Source: Bacteroidota bacterium (GTDB taxonomy: Bacteria; Bacteroidota; Ignavibacteria; UBA10030; UBA8401). Taken from it: a DNA stretch of 64,000 bases. The DNA is taken from contig JBBAAO010000003.1 of NCBI GenBank assembly GCA_041658205.1, positions 124,001 through 188,000 on the forward strand, read 5' to 3'. A model generated the notes under the pieces. That model saw nothing but the letters and a program-made list of their open reading frames with translations, made no database searches and had not been told where the DNA came from. Below are positions 24,679 to 34,800 of the stretch, piece by piece (the stretch's first letter is position 1; each line of letters starts with the position of its first letter). The translations under genes and the position numbers were made by a program.

Positions 24679-27600
24679 TTAATTGTTTTTATTAATGGAT
24701 TCATAGTACCGACGGATAAGCTCAATGTAATCTTTGCTGTAACCTGCTTCTTGAGCGCGTTGGAGATCTTTTTGTAATTGAGATTCGTTCTCTGTGGTGG
24801 AAAGCTGTGCCGGATTTCTACCGGAGGAATTTGCGCCGGTGGTTGCTTTTCGTTTTTGTTCGTAATCACGTTCGCGCATTGAACGCTGCGCTTGAAGTAG
24901 CCGGGAGAGAATCCGTTCCTGCTGCTGCATTGTATTTGGGTTAATCTGGCTTTGCTGTAATTGTTCAACTACCTCTTTCATTTCATCGGTAATTTTTTCC
25001 AGATCGCCCATTACTTTATTCTTTTCCGGAGTCCCTTGGGATTCCTTCTGTAACTGTTCCAATGATTTTCGCACAGCCTCTTGCTGACGAGCTAACCTTC
25101 CCATTTCCTGCATACGCTGCTGCGACATTCCTTCTTGTTCACCGATCTGCTGCGTTTGAGCATTGATCTGTTGTTGCTGCATTGCCATACCGCGCAATTG
25201 CTGCATTAATGATCCGCTTCCTTTTCCACCTTGTTGCTGCATCTGCTGCATTGCACCCTGCATTTGTGTTGCGGCTTTGTTCAACGATGCCATTGCTTCA
25301 TTTTGCACTGCACTTGATGCTTGTCCGTTCCGTTGCTCAATTCCGTTCATCGCTTGCTGCATTTGTCCCATCGCACGTCCAATTTGTTTTCCCATCTCTG
25401 GTGTTACCACAAATGATTGTTGCGAAAGTTCGGTCAAAGCATTGGCTACATTGTTCAGATCATTTTGAAGATTTTGTTGTTGCTGTGCAATTTCGCGGAA
25501 CTGCTGTGAATTCGGATCCAATGCGCGGGATTGGTTTTTCAATTGCTCTTGCTTTTGGGATATCTGCAAAAGATCCTGCATTGCTTTTCGCAACCCGTTC
25601 ATAGTCTGTTGCATCTGGTTGTTCAGAAGAGACTCCTGCAGTTCGGAAAGTTGCTCCTGCATTTCATTAATTCCGCTGCTCGCTTGTTGCTGTGCCGTCA
25701 TAGCCTTTTCTGTTTGCAGAGAGCGTAATTGCTGTGAACTTTGTTTCATTGCATTCTGCATTTCGCGATTGTTCGCTGCCTGCTGTGCATCTTCCATTTT
25801 ATTTGCCGGCATGTCCTTTGGAAATTCCTCCATCTTCTTTTGAAGATCGTTCATTTCTTTTTGAACTTGAGACAATTGCTTTGCAATTTCATCTTGTTTC
25901 TGCGCTAACTCCGTTGCCTTTTGAGAATCATTGTGCGTTAGATCTTCGGTTTGTTTCTTTACTTCGTTTTGCGCCTGTTTCATTTGGTCGGCGCGTTTCA
26001 ACAATTCATCCACCTTTTGTTCAATTTGAATTCGCTTTAATAGATTCATCGTCCGCTCGATACTCTGGCGGAATTGTTCTTCGTTGAACTGAGCCTGCTG
26101 CATCGCTTCGCGCATCTGTTCCGGAGAGACATTTTGCATCGCTTCCTGCATTCGTTTCATTGCTTTCTGAAATTCGGGAGAGTTCAACTCGCTTAATGTC
26201 TTTTGCAGTTCAAGGTATTTCTCTAATGTCTCTTTGGACAGCGTGTTATTCCGCTGAAGGTTTTGCGTCATATCATCGATCGATTTGTTCACATCATCGA
26301 TTTTCTTTTGAATTTCTTCGTATTTTTTTACAACCTCTTCCGCTTTTTTCTGTTTCTGCCAATCCATCTGCTGGTTGCGTTTCATATCATCCGAAAGTTC
26401 CCGCAGATCTTTTTTTAATTCCTGTGATTCTTTCATTGATTCTTCGAGCGTTTTACCGACTTCATCATGTGTTTTATCAGCGTCGGCAAAGACCTCCTCT
26501 AATGAAGGGAGTCGAATTAAATATGTTTGTGTTTTTGTAGATTTGGGACCGTTAATAGCATCATTGTCGAGTACTACACCATAATATTCTACCACATCTT
26601 CCGGCACAAGACCAAGTAACGAAAGATCCCAAACATACTCCAATACACCTTCCTTAATCGTCAGAGTATCAAACGGAATGATTGTTCCAACTTCTTTTTC
26701 GCTGCTAGCATATTTCGATTCTATTAAGCGAAACTCCAGGTGCAACTGGCTGACACCAAAATCATCCGACACTTTGAATTCCATCGGCAACATCATAGCA
26801 TCGGTCACATCGATATTTTTTCCCGGGGTAAGAATAGATATCGCGGGAAATTCATCTGTTAACATTTCAATTTTGTATTCTATGATGTTTTGGTTTGTGT
26901 TTCCTTTTTCATCTTCCAATTCAATAAAGTAGGAAGTAGGGTTCAACAGAGAAAATTCGCCAGTATAATATTCTCCATTTTTCATCAATGGAATATCGGA
27001 ACCATCTTTGAAGACTACAGAAGCGGATGCAATATCTTTACTGGACGAAACATTCCAAATGATTTTTGTACCGGGCAATGCAAGAATATCACCGATATTT
27101 TCTTCAAGCGTTTCCCGTTTTAACTTTGTATAAGGAGGTGGAATAAGAGAAACCGTCAGCGAACGGACAAACGGTCGATCAACAACGAAAATATTATAGC
27201 GATCGCTTTTGATCTCGCCGGATGCAAGGCTGTATTCTGTTGTTTGTTTTAGGGAAAAAAATAGATACCGAAATTGTCCTGATGAATCAGGACGCAAAAT
27301 GGTATTTTCAATAATATTTGTTCCCTCTTCAGTATATGACAATGTAACTTCACTCGGCAACGGATCGAGACTTTCTCCAGCAACTAATGTGGCTTGAACC
27401 ATTACAGATTCGCCTTTTACAATATCAACATTCCCAGGGGTAACGGTAATATAAAATGGAGCCACCGGACGAAATTCTTCGCTGTAATTCAACATTCTAT
27501 TAGTAGCATCGTGAAATGGTGTTCCGGGAATGACAGCAAGCGCGGCAACCGTTGTTCCAATTGCTCCGACTTTTCGGGCCATACTTTTAAGTTGTGTAAA

Positions 27601-28068
27601 TGAAACCGTGCTTGTAAAATTTATACCGGTGGTAGATTTTCCAAAATGTTCCAATGCTACTTCGATCAATTCGGGCGAACCGCTGAAATCACCATTTTTG
27701 ATCATATCGGAAAGGTCAAGCACATTTTCTAATCGATCGGAAATTTTTTCAAACTTCGCGCCAATCATTCTTGCTACTTCTCTATCCGAATGAGGTTTCA
27801 GAATACCAAAAAACCGGAGCAATGGTTTCCACATTAACCATGCACCAATAATGCTTGAGAGTATGATATGTGTATAAAAAAGAATAGTGCGTGTTTCAGA
27901 GTCAAATTGTGCGATGGATTCAATGAATACGACGAGGGTTCCCAGCAAACCAATTACAGAAAACGTTTTCAATCCTGCCATAAGCAGTTCCTGTCGATAT
28001 AATGCCCGACGGGTATTATTGATCCGTTCTTTTATCTGCTTGACGATATTTTGAGTTTGTTGAGTCAA
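24679..28068 (-). CDS. DUF4175-family membrane protein with long Gln/Met-rich coiled coil, 1129 aa
   Basis: N-terminal cytoplasmic and two-transmembrane region (about residues 25-90, TFSVIGLLGTLVVFI and ILSSIIGAWLMW), another hydrophobic helix near 170, then a beta-rich extracytoplasmic region (about 195-525) with Ig-like character (PFYITVTPGNVDIVKGESV). From about 540 to 1085 there is a long, Gln-, Met-, Lys- and Glu-rich coiled coil (QEMQQ-type repeats), a feature of the DUF4175 family in Bacteroidota. Family function is not established. It probably tethers something across the periplasm. It lies between DUF4159 (62 bp upstream) and the histidine kinase (26 bp downstream) and is likely co-transcribed. 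The unusual composition causes many artificial open frames on the other strand. Confidence 0.8.
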   Translation of the reverse strand: MTQQTQNIVKQIKERINNTRRALYRQELLMAGLKTFSVIGLLGTLVVFIESIAQFDSETRTILFYTHIILSSIIGAWLMWKPLLRFFGILKPHSDREVARMIGAKFEKISDRLENVLDLSDMIKNGDFSGSPELIEVALEHFGKSTTGINFTSTVSFTQLKSMARKVGAIGTTVAALAVIPGTPFHDATNRMLNYSEEFRPVAPFYITVTPGNVDIVKGESVMVQATLVAGESLDPLPSEVTLSYTEEGTNIIENTILRPDSSGQFRYLFFSLKQTTEYSLASGEIKSDRYNIFVVDRPFVRSLTVSLIPPPYTKLKRETLEENIGDILALPGTKIIWNVSSSKDIASASVVFKDGSDIPLMKNGEYYTGEFSLLNPTSYFIELEDEKGNTNQNIIEYKIEMLTDEFPAISILTPGKNIDVTDAMMLPMEFKVSDDFGVSQLHLEFRLIESKYASSEKEVGTIIPFDTLTIKEGVLEYVWDLSLLGLVPEDVVEYYGVVLDNDAINGPKSTKTQTYLIRLPSLEEVFADADKTHDEVGKTLEESMKESQELKKDLRELSDDMKRNQQMDWQKQKKAEEVVKKYEEIQKKIDDVNKSIDDMTQNLQRNNTLSKETLEKYLELQKTLSELNSPEFQKAMKRMQEAMQNVSPEQMREAMQQAQFNEEQFRQSIERTMNLLKRIQIEQKVDELLKRADQMKQAQNEVKKQTEDLTHNDSQKATELAQKQDEIAKQLSQVQKEMNDLQKKMEEFPKDMPANKMEDAQQAANNREMQNAMKQSSQQLRSLQTEKAMTAQQQASSGINEMQEQLSELQESLLNNQMQQTMNGLRKAMQDLLQISQKQEQLKNQSRALDPNSQQFREIAQQQQNLQNDLNNVANALTELSQQSFVVTPEMGKQIGRAMGQMQQAMNGIEQRNGQASSAVQNEAMASLNKAATQMQGAMQQMQQQGGKGSGSLMQQLRGMAMQQQQINAQTQQIGEQEGMSQQRMQEMGRLARQQEAVRKSLEQLQKESQGTPEKNKVMGDLEKITDEMKEVVEQLQQSQINPNTMQQQERILSRLLQAQRSMRERDYEQKRKATTGANSSGRNPAQLSTTENESQLQKDLQRAQEAGYSKDYIELIRRYYESINKNN

Positions 28069-28130
28069 AAAAATTAGCGCATGTATAAATTATAAGACAA
28101 ACAAGAATGTTTGTGCTACGGTAAAAATAT

Positions 28131-28811
28131 TTATTGGGTAAGACTCCAAATTACAATGTTTGTTCCAAATTTCAACGCTTCTTCCCTTTTTTCGGGAGGA
28201 TCTTTGTGTACTTCTGGATCAGCCCACGCATCGCTGGGATTTGATTCATATGTATAATAGACGATGAGTCTTCCTTTGTGGATTATGCCAAATCCCTGCG
28301 GCGGTTTGTTATCATGCTCGTGCGATTTGGGAACTCCATTCGTAAATCGGTAATAACAGGAATATAATCCGTAATTGTATGGCAATTCGACAAAATCATA
28401 CTCTGGAAAAACTTTTTTCATTTCACGGCGAATTGCTTTGTCCATCCCATAATCATCATCAATATAGAGAAAACCGCCGCTTTCTAAATAGGCGCGAAGT
28501 CGTTTTACCTCATAGTCTGAAAAGGTTACATTACCATGTCCCGTCATAAAGATAAAAGGATATGAGGTGAAATTGTCATTAGAAATCTCTACAAATTCAT
28601 ATTTCGGATCGGTGTCAATTTCTGCATTTTGTTTAGCAAATTTGAGCAAATTCACTTCAGACGAGGGGTCATTATACCAATCCCCACCGCCGGAGTATTT
28701 AAGCCGAGCAATACGGAATTGCGATTCAATACGCTTCGTTTGCGCATTGATTTCGCACATGACAACGATTATAGCGCAGATGATAATGCTTATTCTATAC
28801 GTTGAACTCAT
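28131..28811 (-). CDS. DUF4159 domain-containing exported protein, 226 aa
   Basis: A short signal-type N-terminus (MSSTYRISIIICAIIVVMC) is followed by one DUF4159 domain covering nearly the whole protein. The marker strings are FRIARLKYSGGGDWYNDP, YPFIFMTGHGNVTFSD, LRAYLESGGFLYIDDDYGMD, and the C-terminal DPPEKREEALKFGTNIVIWSLTQ. The fold is GATase-like/beta-alpha-beta and the family is typically periplasmic. DUF4159 genes often neighbour MoxR-DUF58-type operons with DUF4175 partners in this phylum (knowledge from memory). Here only DUF4175 follows, 62 bp downstream, and no MoxR or DUF58 gene is present. An AAA_14 ATPase gene lies directly upstream. Confidence 0.83.
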   Translation of the reverse strand: MSSTYRISIIICAIIVVMCEINAQTKRIESQFRIARLKYSGGGDWYNDPSSEVNLLKFAKQNAEIDTDPKYEFVEISNDNFTSYPFIFMTGHGNVTFSDYEVKRLRAYLESGGFLYIDDDYGMDKAIRREMKKVFPEYDFVELPYNYGLYSCYYRFTNGVPKSHEHDNKPPQGFGIIHKGRLIVYYTYESNPSDAWADPEVHKDPPEKREEALKFGTNIVIWSLTQ

Positions 28812-28848
28812 ACAAAAATAAAATAGAAAATAAGAGGAATAATGACAA

Positions 28849-28890
28849 TTTGTGTAATTATAGCAACACTTTAAACCTGCACAAAAGGAT
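28849..28890. repeat. Left copy of imperfect direct repeat bracketing the AAA_14 gene
   Basis: Starts TTTGTGTAATTATAG and contains ACACTTTAAA (28866-28875) followed by CACAAA. The right copy at 30051-30093 reads the same way with a 2-nt length difference between TTGTGTAA and ACACTTTAAA. This copy sits 7 bp outside the ATPase stop codon and about 38 bp upstream of the DUF4159 start, so it may also be the DUF4159 promoter or operator. Confidence 0.6.
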
Positions 28891-28896
28891 ATTTCT

Positions 28897-30042
28897 CTAC
28901 CGTGAAAGATATTTCGAATATTTCAGAACGAAAATATCTTTTCCGAAAGGAATGTCTTTCCCTTGATACAACACAAATCCTTTCTCCCCTTTTCGCAGCA
29001 GTTGGCGTATAGAGTTCGCCATCTCTGGACGAAATGTCTTCGTGCTTTTGACTTCAACATATTCCAAAGTATTTCTTCTGTCAATAATCAGATCAACTTC
29101 AACACCATGATTCGTGCGAAAATAATACAGCTCAGAATGTGATTTGGTATGAAGTTCCTTTTTTGCTATTTCGGAAATGATGTAATTTTCGAAGAGGTTT
29201 CCATAGTGATGATTCCGTTGCATTGCTTCCGCATCATCAATTCCAAGAAGGTAGGAAATCAACCCCGTGTCATAAAAATAAACTTTAGGGCTTTTGATAA
29301 TTCTTTTGCCAAAATTTTTAAAGTATGGCCTTACAAGGAAAATAACATATGAAGCTTCAAGTATGGAAATCCATTGTTTGATTGTCGGAACACTGACACC
29401 AATGTCTCGCGAAAGATCCGAATAGTTAACAATCTGTCCGACACGAGCTGCAAGCAAACCAATGCATTGTCTGAATTCACGGATATCGCCAATATTACTG
29501 AGTGAGCGCACATCTCTGGAAAGATATGTTTCCAGATACGATGAATACCATCCTTTGCTTTCCCTGTAATTCCTCATCACCAACTCGGGGTAACTGCCGA
29601 AGACAATCGATGATGTTCTTCGACGTGCTGGCAACTCACTATATTGGAAGGGTAACAATGTTAATAAACCGATCCGTCCGGCTAAACTTTCCGAAACATA
29701 CTTCATAAATGCAAACTGGCTTGATCCGGTCAGAACAAACTTTCCATATCGTTGACGATCTCGATCAACCGCCAATTTTATATGACTGAAAATATCAGGT
29801 ACGATCTGCACTTCATCAAACACAACAGCATCATTAAATTTGTCCATAAACGCTGCTGGGTCTTTGTGATATTCTTCCGCAACGCGATAGTCGTCAAACG
29901 TCACATAACGGTATTTCTTCGAAAGAAGATGTTGCAGCATTGTCGATTTACCGGATTGACGGGGTCCGGTAATGCCTACCACGGGAAACGAGGAAAGGTA
30001 TTGTTTAATGATCGGTTCGGCAATACGATGAATATACGGCAT
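28897..30042 (-). CDS. AAA_14/DUF4143 ATPase, 381 aa
   Basis: Walker A GPRQSGKST (about residues 26-34), Walker B VVFDEVQ (about 73-79) and sensor-type TGSSQF show a P-loop ATPase of the AAA_14 family. The C-terminal DUF4143 domain (about 205-381) includes a winged-helix-like GVSVPTIKQWISILEA segment and a restriction-endonuclease-like core with GVEVDLIID and EYVEVKSTK, where D and ExK are candidate nuclease residues. Family length (about 380-400) fits. These genes are highly paralogous and often scattered singly in bacteria and archaea; physiological role is not settled. Start at 30042 is only 8 bp from the 14-bp inverted repeat upstream. It separates DUF4159 from the next upstream DNA. Confidence 0.86.
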   Translation of the reverse strand: MPYIHRIAEPIIKQYLSSFPVVGITGPRQSGKSTMLQHLLSKKYRYVTFDDYRVAEEYHKDPAAFMDKFNDAVVFDEVQIVPDIFSHIKLAVDRDRQRYGKFVLTGSSQFAFMKYVSESLAGRIGLLTLLPFQYSELPARRRTSSIVFGSYPELVMRNYRESKGWYSSYLETYLSRDVRSLSNIGDIREFRQCIGLLAARVGQIVNYSDLSRDIGVSVPTIKQWISILEASYVIFLVRPYFKNFGKRIIKSPKVYFYDTGLISYLLGIDDAEAMQRNHHYGNLFENYIISEIAKKELHTKSHSELYYFRTNHGVEVDLIIDRRNTLEYVEVKSTKTFRPEMANSIRQLLRKGEKGFVLYQGKDIPFGKDIFVLKYSKYLSR

Positions 30043-30050
30043 AGGCTTAA

Positions 30051-30093
30051 TTGTGTAAATTTAAGATGACACTTTAAATTTACACAAAGAGAT
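30051..30093. repeat. Right copy of direct repeat; also a perfect 14-bp inverted repeat just upstream of AAA_14
   Basis: TTGTGTAAATTTAA (30051-30064) and its exact reverse complement (30074-30087) flank a 9-bp spacer, giving an operator-like palindrome 8 bp before the ATPase start codon. The same block, in direct orientation, recurs in diverged form at 28849-28890 on the far side of the gene. It could be an autoregulatory site for the ATPase, an element end, or both. Confidence 0.6.
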
Positions 30094-30557
30094 CTTAATG
30101 CGCAAGAACGGTGCATGATACGCTGCCAGCGTCATCTTATACCATGATGGTGGAATGCGGCAACTGCGAGAGTTTGATCGTGTCGCTCTTTGTCCGTCTC
30201 TGACAAGCCAAACCATTGACCGGAATAGCTGAGAAGATCCATCTGGAGAATACTGCAAGATTGAATATAACCGTCCTTGACAAACCGTCAAATATTTTTA
30301 TATTTAATACTAATGAAATCGTTCAATTCATATACTTTTTTACGTTTTGCGCATCTCTATCAGCGATTGTCGGATCGACCCATCCGCACACTCAATATCG
30401 CCGATATATCGATCACCACTGCTCCGTCCCCGCGTCCGTAAGCGGACACTATAATTACATACACTCGCCTGTTGGAACGACAGTCTAAAACGTTCCGCAA
30501 ATAGACCTGAGACGGTTTTTTTCATTTATTTATCCTTAGCGCAATGCGGAGAACGTT
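30094..30557. other. Long intergenic region and leader of the ornithine aminotransferase gene
   Basis: I see no convincing gene in these 464 bp. A promoter candidate for the plus-strand gene is TTGACA (30277-30282), 16-bp spacer, TATATT (30299-30304), implying a leader of about 250 nt. Inside that leader, GGAACG and CGTTCC arms (near 30475-30496) resemble the hairpin arms at 4527-4550, and a run of seven T follows CTGAGACGG shortly before the gene. GGAGAA just before the start is the RBS. Confidence 0.4.
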
Positions 30558-31748
30558 ATGAACACTCAAGATTATATTGTATTAGAAGAACAATTTGGCG
30601 CACACAATTATCACCCTTTGGATGTTGTCGTCACGAAGGCAGAGGGAGTTTGGGTGACCGATGTCGACGGAAATCGTTATCTAGATTGCCTTGCTGCATA
30701 TTCAGCAGTTAATCAAGGACATTGTCATCCGAAAATTTATCAAGCGTTTATTGAACAAGCAAAGAATGTAACGCTGACCAGCCGGGCGTTTCGCAACGAT
30801 AAGCTTTCACTTCTCTACAAAAAACTGCATGAGGTCACCGGTTATGATCTTTCGTTGCCGATGAATTCCGGAGCCGAAGCGGTAGAAACCGCCGTAAAAG
30901 CTGCACGAAAATGGGGATATGCGGTCAAAGGAATTCCTGATGGAAAAGCTGAGATCATCTGCGCATCAAACAATTTTCATGGACGAACAACGACGATTAT
31001 TTCATTCTCAACGGAAGAAGCATACCGAAATAATTTTGGCCCATTCACTCCCGGATTTCGAATTGTGGAATTTGGAAACATCGACTCACTAAAACAGGCA
31101 CTCAATAAAAACAGTGCAGCATTTCTTGTGGAACCTATCCAGGGAGAAGCGGGAATCATTATTCCTCCCGAAGGATATTTACGCGAAGCAGCTCGTTTAT
31201 GCAAGGAACATAATGTTCTCTTGATTGTTGATGAAATTCAATCAGGACTGGGACGAAGCGGTAAGTTATTTGCGTATGAATATGAAGGAATTCAACCTGA
31301 CGCAGTCATCATCGGCAAAGCATTGAGCGGTGGATTCTATCCTGTCTCTGCTGTTCTCTCTAAGAAAGAAGTGCTGGGAGTATTCAATCCGGGTGAACAT
31401 GGCTCAACATTCGGTGGAAATCCACTCGCAGCGGCGACGGCCATTGCTGCGATTGATGTACTCATAGATGAACATCTGATTGAACGGTCGTTTGAATTAG
31501 GAAAATATTTTCTTGAAAAGTTACGAGAAATTAAATGCACTCATATAAAAACGATCCGAGGCCGAGGATTATGGATCGGCCTTGAACTCGACACCAATGC
31601 GCGTCCCTATTGTGAAGCGTTGATGAAGCATGGAATTCTCTGCAAAGAAACGCATGATACCGTGATCCGTTTTGCTCCACCACTCGTTATTACAAAAGAA
31701 GAGATTGATTGGGCGTTGGAGAGGATTGCAAAGGTGTTGATTGATTAA
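30558..31748 (+). CDS. rocD: Ornithine--oxo-acid aminotransferase, 396 aa
   Basis: Class III PLP-dependent aminotransferase. It transfers the delta-amino group of ornithine to 2-oxoglutarate, giving glutamate-5-semialdehyde in arginine catabolism and proline synthesis. Diagnostic parts: GAHNYHPLDVVVTKAEGVWVTD near the N-terminus, MNSGAEAVETAVKAARKWGY, FHGRTTTIISFS, LVIVDEIQSGLGRSGKLFAYE-like (with LLIVDEIQSGLGRSG seen here) and the PLP lysine in IIGKALSGGFYPVSA (about K254). Length is typical (about 400). RBS GGAGAA precedes the ATG. It is one of few plus-strand genes and monocistronic, with a terminator directly after it. Substrate call rests on the ornithine-type motifs; a related acetylornithine enzyme is the main alternative. 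Confidence 0.92.
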   Translation: MNTQDYIVLEEQFGAHNYHPLDVVVTKAEGVWVTDVDGNRYLDCLAAYSAVNQGHCHPKIYQAFIEQAKNVTLTSRAFRNDKLSLLYKKLHEVTGYDLSLPMNSGAEAVETAVKAARKWGYAVKGIPDGKAEIICASNNFHGRTTTIISFSTEEAYRNNFGPFTPGFRIVEFGNIDSLKQALNKNSAAFLVEPIQGEAGIIIPPEGYLREAARLCKEHNVLLIVDEIQSGLGRSGKLFAYEYEGIQPDAVIIGKALSGGFYPVSAVLSKKEVLGVFNPGEHGSTFGGNPLAAATAIAAIDVLIDEHLIERSFELGKYFLEKLREIKCTHIKTIRGRGLWIGLELDTNARPYCEALMKHGILCKETHDTVIRFAPPLVITKEEIDWALERIAKVLID

Positions 31749-31752
31749 AATA

Positions 31753-31785
31753 AAAATCCCGAAGCAAAAATCGCTTCGGGATTTT
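31753..31785. terminator. Bidirectional terminator between rocD and the GH13 gene
   Basis: AAAATCCCGAAGC (31753-31765) pairs with GCTTCGGGATTTT (31773-31785) around a 7-nt loop, with A/T flanks on both sides. It separates converging genes: rocD ends at 31748 and the minus-strand amylase-family gene ends at 31804. Confidence 0.8.
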
Positions 31786-31803
31786 GTTGCAAATAATCTG
31801 ATA

Positions 31804-34800
31804 TTATTTCATCAGCATCATCTTTTTCACCTGAACAAACCGTTTACCAGGATCACCTGTGCTGGTTGCTTCAATACGATAAAAATATATCCCTGACGAC
31901 ACGGAAGCAGTCCATGTTGCATCATGCCATCCAGCCGTTTGTTCTCCGTTTACCAGTTCTGTTACCACCTGTCCAAGCACATTAAAAATCTGAATTTTCA
32001 CTCTGCTATTTTCCGTTAATCCGTAACGCAGCGTAGTAGCAGGATTGAATGGATTCGGAAAATTTTGTTCGATTACCATATTGTTCGGTATATTCACAGG
32101 ATTTTCCGTAAGAACAGAGACGGGAATGGAATTGAGTCCATAATAAAAGACTCTTGCCTGATAATTTGTCAGCGTAACAGAAACTGCTTTCCTGTCTGCC
32201 GGCACAATGGTATAGACTACACCGGTAAACATGTCTGTAAGGTAGTACGTGCTTTTCCCATCGTACGGCATTGACGTGACATCGAGAGTCACTGTCGGAG
32301 AAGTATTTTTAAAATTAGCGACCGTTAAAAGTGTTTTATTACCGCTGACGGATGAATATGAATATACTGCCGCCGTATCCGAGTTTATGATGCGGTTAAT
32401 AACTGGATTGTAGATATAGTCTTTCCTGATCTTAACCAGCCGTGCAAAATACGGCTGAAGAATATTTGGATCAGTCCAATTGATGATATTTCGCTGGGTT
32501 GCTTCGCCTACTTCACCGCCGGAATAAATGAGAGGAATACCGTTCAGGGTAAACACTATCGTGTGCATCAGTAAAGAGCGTTTACTATCAAACATCGATA
32601 CGGCTCTTGTCTCATCATGATTCTCAACAAAACGGAACGGCCTTCCAAAGTTCGGATACGATCTCATTACTTGTTTATGCACATTGCCCAGCGTATTGGA
32701 GCCATTTAAGACACTGATCATTAATGATCGCAGATCCCAATCGTAAGCGGAATCGAATTTTTTCTGATAAAAAGAGGAGTCGGATGAGGAAGCTTCAGCA
32801 AGAAGATAGACATTAGGATTAACACTTTTTATCCCTTTTCTCCACTCATTCCAGAACACATTGTTTCGTTGTTCCACTCCCCACGCAACATCGCATCGGT
32901 ATCCGTCAATACCATACTGTTGAACCCAGTATTTTGACACATCAATAAAATATTTTTTGACGTCGGGATTTTTATAATTCAAGTTTGGCAATGAAGACCA
33001 ATCAAAGAAATATTGATAACTCGATGCACCCGGTTCGCCCGACCATAAATAAAAATCTGCCCATGGAGAATATCCTTTATGCTTGAAGACATTTTGCATG
33101 AACGGATGAGTAACGCCAGTATGATTGATGACAAGATCCAAAATAATTCTGATCCCATTTTGTTTTAAGGCCGAAATCATATTGACAAAATCGATGCTGG
33201 TTCCATAGTCGCTTTCGAACGCATAATAATTGCTGGTCTCATATCCGTGCACAGTCGGCCCATCAAACACCGGCATGAACCACACTGTATTAACTCCAAG
33301 AGATTTTAACCTGCCGATATTCGCTGTGATGCCTTGAAATCCTCCCTGTTGGGAAAATGAGCGGGGAAATATTTCATAGATGACCGCTGAATCGATCCAC
33401 GCTGCATGATAATTGTCATCTGCCGAAGCGAGATAGATCGAATCGCCAACAGCCTTTACCGTAATTTTTGCAAATGCTGAATTACTTTTAGTATCGCTTG
33501 CGTGTGCTGAAAAGATATATTCTCCATCCGTACTCGGGAGTGTGATATCAGCGCTGTTTGTTGTCGATGGAATCGACACCGCTGCAGGATTGTTTGCGTC
33601 GCTTTCCCAAGTATAACTAAGTTGTTCACCAATTGGTGACGTTGCAGTTGCATTCAGCGATATTTTTCTCCCATCCACTGTTCCCGTGAGTTGAATGATC
33701 GGTTTCTTGTCCGGTGTGTAAGTCAACACCAGTTCTTTGGATGTTGTGGTAACATTGTTTGTATCAACAATCTTTACAAAAATACTATTTTTGCCTTCCT
33801 TCAATACCACAGAAATATCAAATTTACCATTGGTGATATTGTAATCTGTTGCCGTACCATTAAAAACAAAGGAGATTTTTTTGAGCAACGTATCAGTAAC
33901 TGAACCGCGCACCGTAACATTGGAATACCAATATTCAACACCGGGAGTATAAAATGACACGTATGTTTCTTTACTGGCGAGACTATCCGAAATCTGATCA
34001 GCGGTGACAGGGAGCAATCCTCTTCCGGTACCGTCAAGCAAAACCAATCGTGAATTGGAAGGTGAATAGTTTTTTAAAATTCTGTTTTGCCAGAAACTGC
34101 TTCGGATAAACGCTGCATCATAGATATCGGGGTCTTCTACAGCGGCGTTTCCTCCTTCTGCAACTGTTACTTCATATCCGTTTCCGCTTTTATCGGTAGA
34201 AGCAAGATACGAAAAGAGAGAAAATTGTCTTTCCTGCGTCCACCCTCCCATAAACCTGCCAAGAAAAGCAAGACTCACCGTAAATTCGAATTTCTTTGTT
34301 GTGATAGCATCACCATTCACAGCGATGGAATCCGTATGATACGTTACGGGATTATTGGCAGTCATAAATCTGTTCTCAACCAGTGAGTTTTGAACGCTAT
34401 TTCCCGGAACACCAATCGAGGCAAACACACCTTGACCGTTCCAATCCGGAAGTTTAATATCAAGTTGCCGCGGATCATTCACAAAACCGACAACAGAATT
34501 GCTAATCAGCAATCCGATCCTTGTCCGTTCATCAATCGTTTTCATTTGGATGATAAATTTCAGTGAATCATGAAGAGTGGTTTCTTGTACCACAACGGAG
34601 AGAATGTCGGCCGAACCTGCTGTCACGCCTGTCGGATAAGAATATTGTTCATCTCCAATACCGTCAACAGTATACACTCCTTTTGATGCAGTCGTTATTC
34701 CAAAAGAAAAAATTTGATGTGCAGAAATACCTTCTTTATTCTTAAATGTACATTCAACGGTGTGTCTTCCTGCTCCTGAAAATGCTATTTCCGCATTGAC

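Noticed and set aside
25100..26200. Apparent periodic repeats in the DUF4175 gene, possibly a tandem array or CRISPR
   Set aside because: The periodicity comes from Gln/Met-rich coiled-coil codons (CAG, ATG). There are no constant repeats with unique spacers of fixed length.
30061..30291. 76-codon minus-strand frame upstream of the ATPase
   Set aside because: No RBS, no recognisable product, and it overlaps the palindrome and leader of other genes.
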